A DNA stretch of 6,355 nt from Candidatus Zophobacter franzmannii (GTDB lineage: Bacteria > Cloacimonadota > Cloacimonadia > Cloacimonadales > JAFGVF01), in NCBI GenBank assembly GCA_030765245.1, contig JAVCCX010000369.1:1-6355 (forward strand), read 5' to 3'. This document shows positions 5,727 through 6,355 of this stretch, piece by piece. Each line of letters opens with the position of its first letter. Within the stretch, counting starts at the first letter, position 1. The notes under the pieces are model-generated. The model did not search any database and was not told the DNA's origin. It saw nothing but the letters and a program-made list of their open reading frames with translations. The position numbers were made by a program, and so were the translations under genes.

Positions 5727-6355
5727 TCACCTTTTAATGCTAAACAAGCAATACTTGAATAAACAATTTACAGAAGTTTCTAAATTGCTTAAATCTGAGA
5801 AATCTTCCCAATTTACTACATATTCATTATATAAATTTAACCGCAAAAGATGAGCTCCTCTGCAGGTCCAATGCACTTTAGTACCCTTTTTGTATCTATT
5901 TTCTTTTTTATCGAATTTGTAATCATCCTTAATCCCAGCATAATTCCAGCTTAAATCTTCTTTAGGTACAATAGCTCCTGGATGAAATGAAAAGTTTTGA
6001 TTCAATATATTATTACTGTGTCTCTTGGAAGTTGATTCATTAAAATATCTTTTATCATTAGTTAAAATCAAGACAAATCCTTGTTTGCAATTGTCAATGT
6101 CATTTTCCTTGTTTTTGTTATGAATAAACTGCTCTGTTCTGAAGATGTCCTTTCTGAAGCTAAAACGGCCAATATCTTGAGCACCTTGCGGTTTTAGATG
6201 ATATTTCTCAGCCCCGTCAAAATATGTAAGTTCACTGGTTTTGTATTTTAACTCAATTGGGATTTGTTCTTTTCTATCAACTTTGTTAATCAATACGATA
6301 TCAATACTCATGGGTTTCTTAACTTTCACATCTGAATTCCTATATAAATAATCAA
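5727..6355 (-). CDS. Uncharacterised protein with PD-(D/E)XK nuclease-like motif, N-terminus beyond window
   Basis: This leftward gene is open to the right edge of the window; 208 codons are visible. A GTG at 6327-6329 and an ATG at 6309-6311 are in-frame, but the frame continues upstream as DYLYRNSD with no stop, so the true start is probably outside. Near the visible N-terminus, SIDIVLI (Asp at fragment residue 18) is followed by QIPIELKYKT with E34-x-K36. The D-x15-E-x-K pattern on two beta strands is typical of PD-(D/E)XK nucleases, which include restriction and repair enzymes. Downstream I recognise nothing: GRFSFRKDIFRTEQFI, GFVLILTND, PGAIVPKEDLSWNYAGIKDDY and HWTCRGAHLLRLNLYNEY. Its base composition is very AT-rich (my count is 67 G/C in 240 bases for 5881-6120), lower than regions sampled in the other genes. 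It runs convergently to the transporter. Acquired DNA, perhaps a defence or restriction gene, is an inference. The gene itself is probable, the nuclease call moderate. Confidence 0.7.
   Translation of the reverse strand, partial: DYLYRNSDVKVKKPMSIDIVLINKVDRKEQIPIELKYKTSELTYFDGAEKYHLKPQGAQDIGRFSFRKDIFRTEQFIHNKNKENDIDNCKQGFVLILTNDKRYFNESTSKRHSNNILNQNFSFHPGAIVPKEDLSWNYAGIKDDYKFDKKENRYKKGTKVHWTCRGAHLLRLNLYNEYVVNWEDFSDLSNLETSVNCLFKYCLFSIKR

Noticed and set aside
6327..6329. GTG start for the leftward nuclease-like gene
   Set aside because: The frame is open to the window edge, and starting here would leave very little before the D...ExK core, which normally follows an N-terminal helix. The gene is better called partial.
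1..6355. tRNA, rRNA, CRISPR array, transposase or integrase
   Set aside because: No cloverleaf-like sequence, evenly spaced repeats, terminal inverted repeats or recombinase motifs were seen on either strand.

Overview
The window is a piece of a low-GC bacterial chromosome with ordinary bacterial gene structure: Shine-Dalgarno sites, close gene spacing and no introns. It carries four rightward genes and, at the right edge, one leftward gene. The large secreted protein in the middle ends in an Ig/FnIII-type tail, and its N-terminal part resembles, from memory, secreted proteins of the Cloacimonadota (FCB group). That lineage is an inference from family resemblance; no search was run.

Layout, left to right. 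(1) Bases 1-905 hold the last ~300 codons of umuC, the catalytic subunit of the error-prone Y-family DNA polymerase V. Its N-terminal catalytic part lies outside the window. (2) A ~110 bp gap has a hairpin and a candidate promoter. (3) Bases 1019-3163 encode a 714-residue exported protein of unknown function. It has a signal peptide, a possible metal-hydrolase-like core (HPxDD, HSYD and HIEMRE motifs) and C-terminal beta-sandwich domains. (4) A 256 bp gap (3164-3419) has a TTGACA box, a micro-ORF and nested inverted repeats, and looks like a structured leader for the next gene. (5) Bases 3420-4715 encode the ribosome-associated GTPase HflX. (6) One base later, at 4717, starts an EamA/DMT-family membrane transporter. 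It is broken near its 3' end by a one-base frameshift at a T4A4 run, and its missing C-terminus is readable in the -1 frame up to 5606. An 11 bp hairpin followed by five T's inside this gene looks like an intrinsic terminator. (7) A short gap (5607-5726) holds at most an 18-codon ORF. (8) Leftward from the right edge, ending at 5727, is an AT-rich gene, cut by the window edge, with a D...ExK motif of the PD-(D/E)XK nuclease type.

hflX and the transporter almost certainly form one transcription unit. The other genes look like independent units, and nothing indicates that they act together in one pathway. The more interesting signals are the hflX leader architecture, the terminator-like hairpin and frameshift in the transporter, the possible hydrolase core of the secreted protein, and the compositionally distinct nuclease-like gene. 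I see no tRNA, rRNA, CRISPR array, insertion sequence or replication origin.
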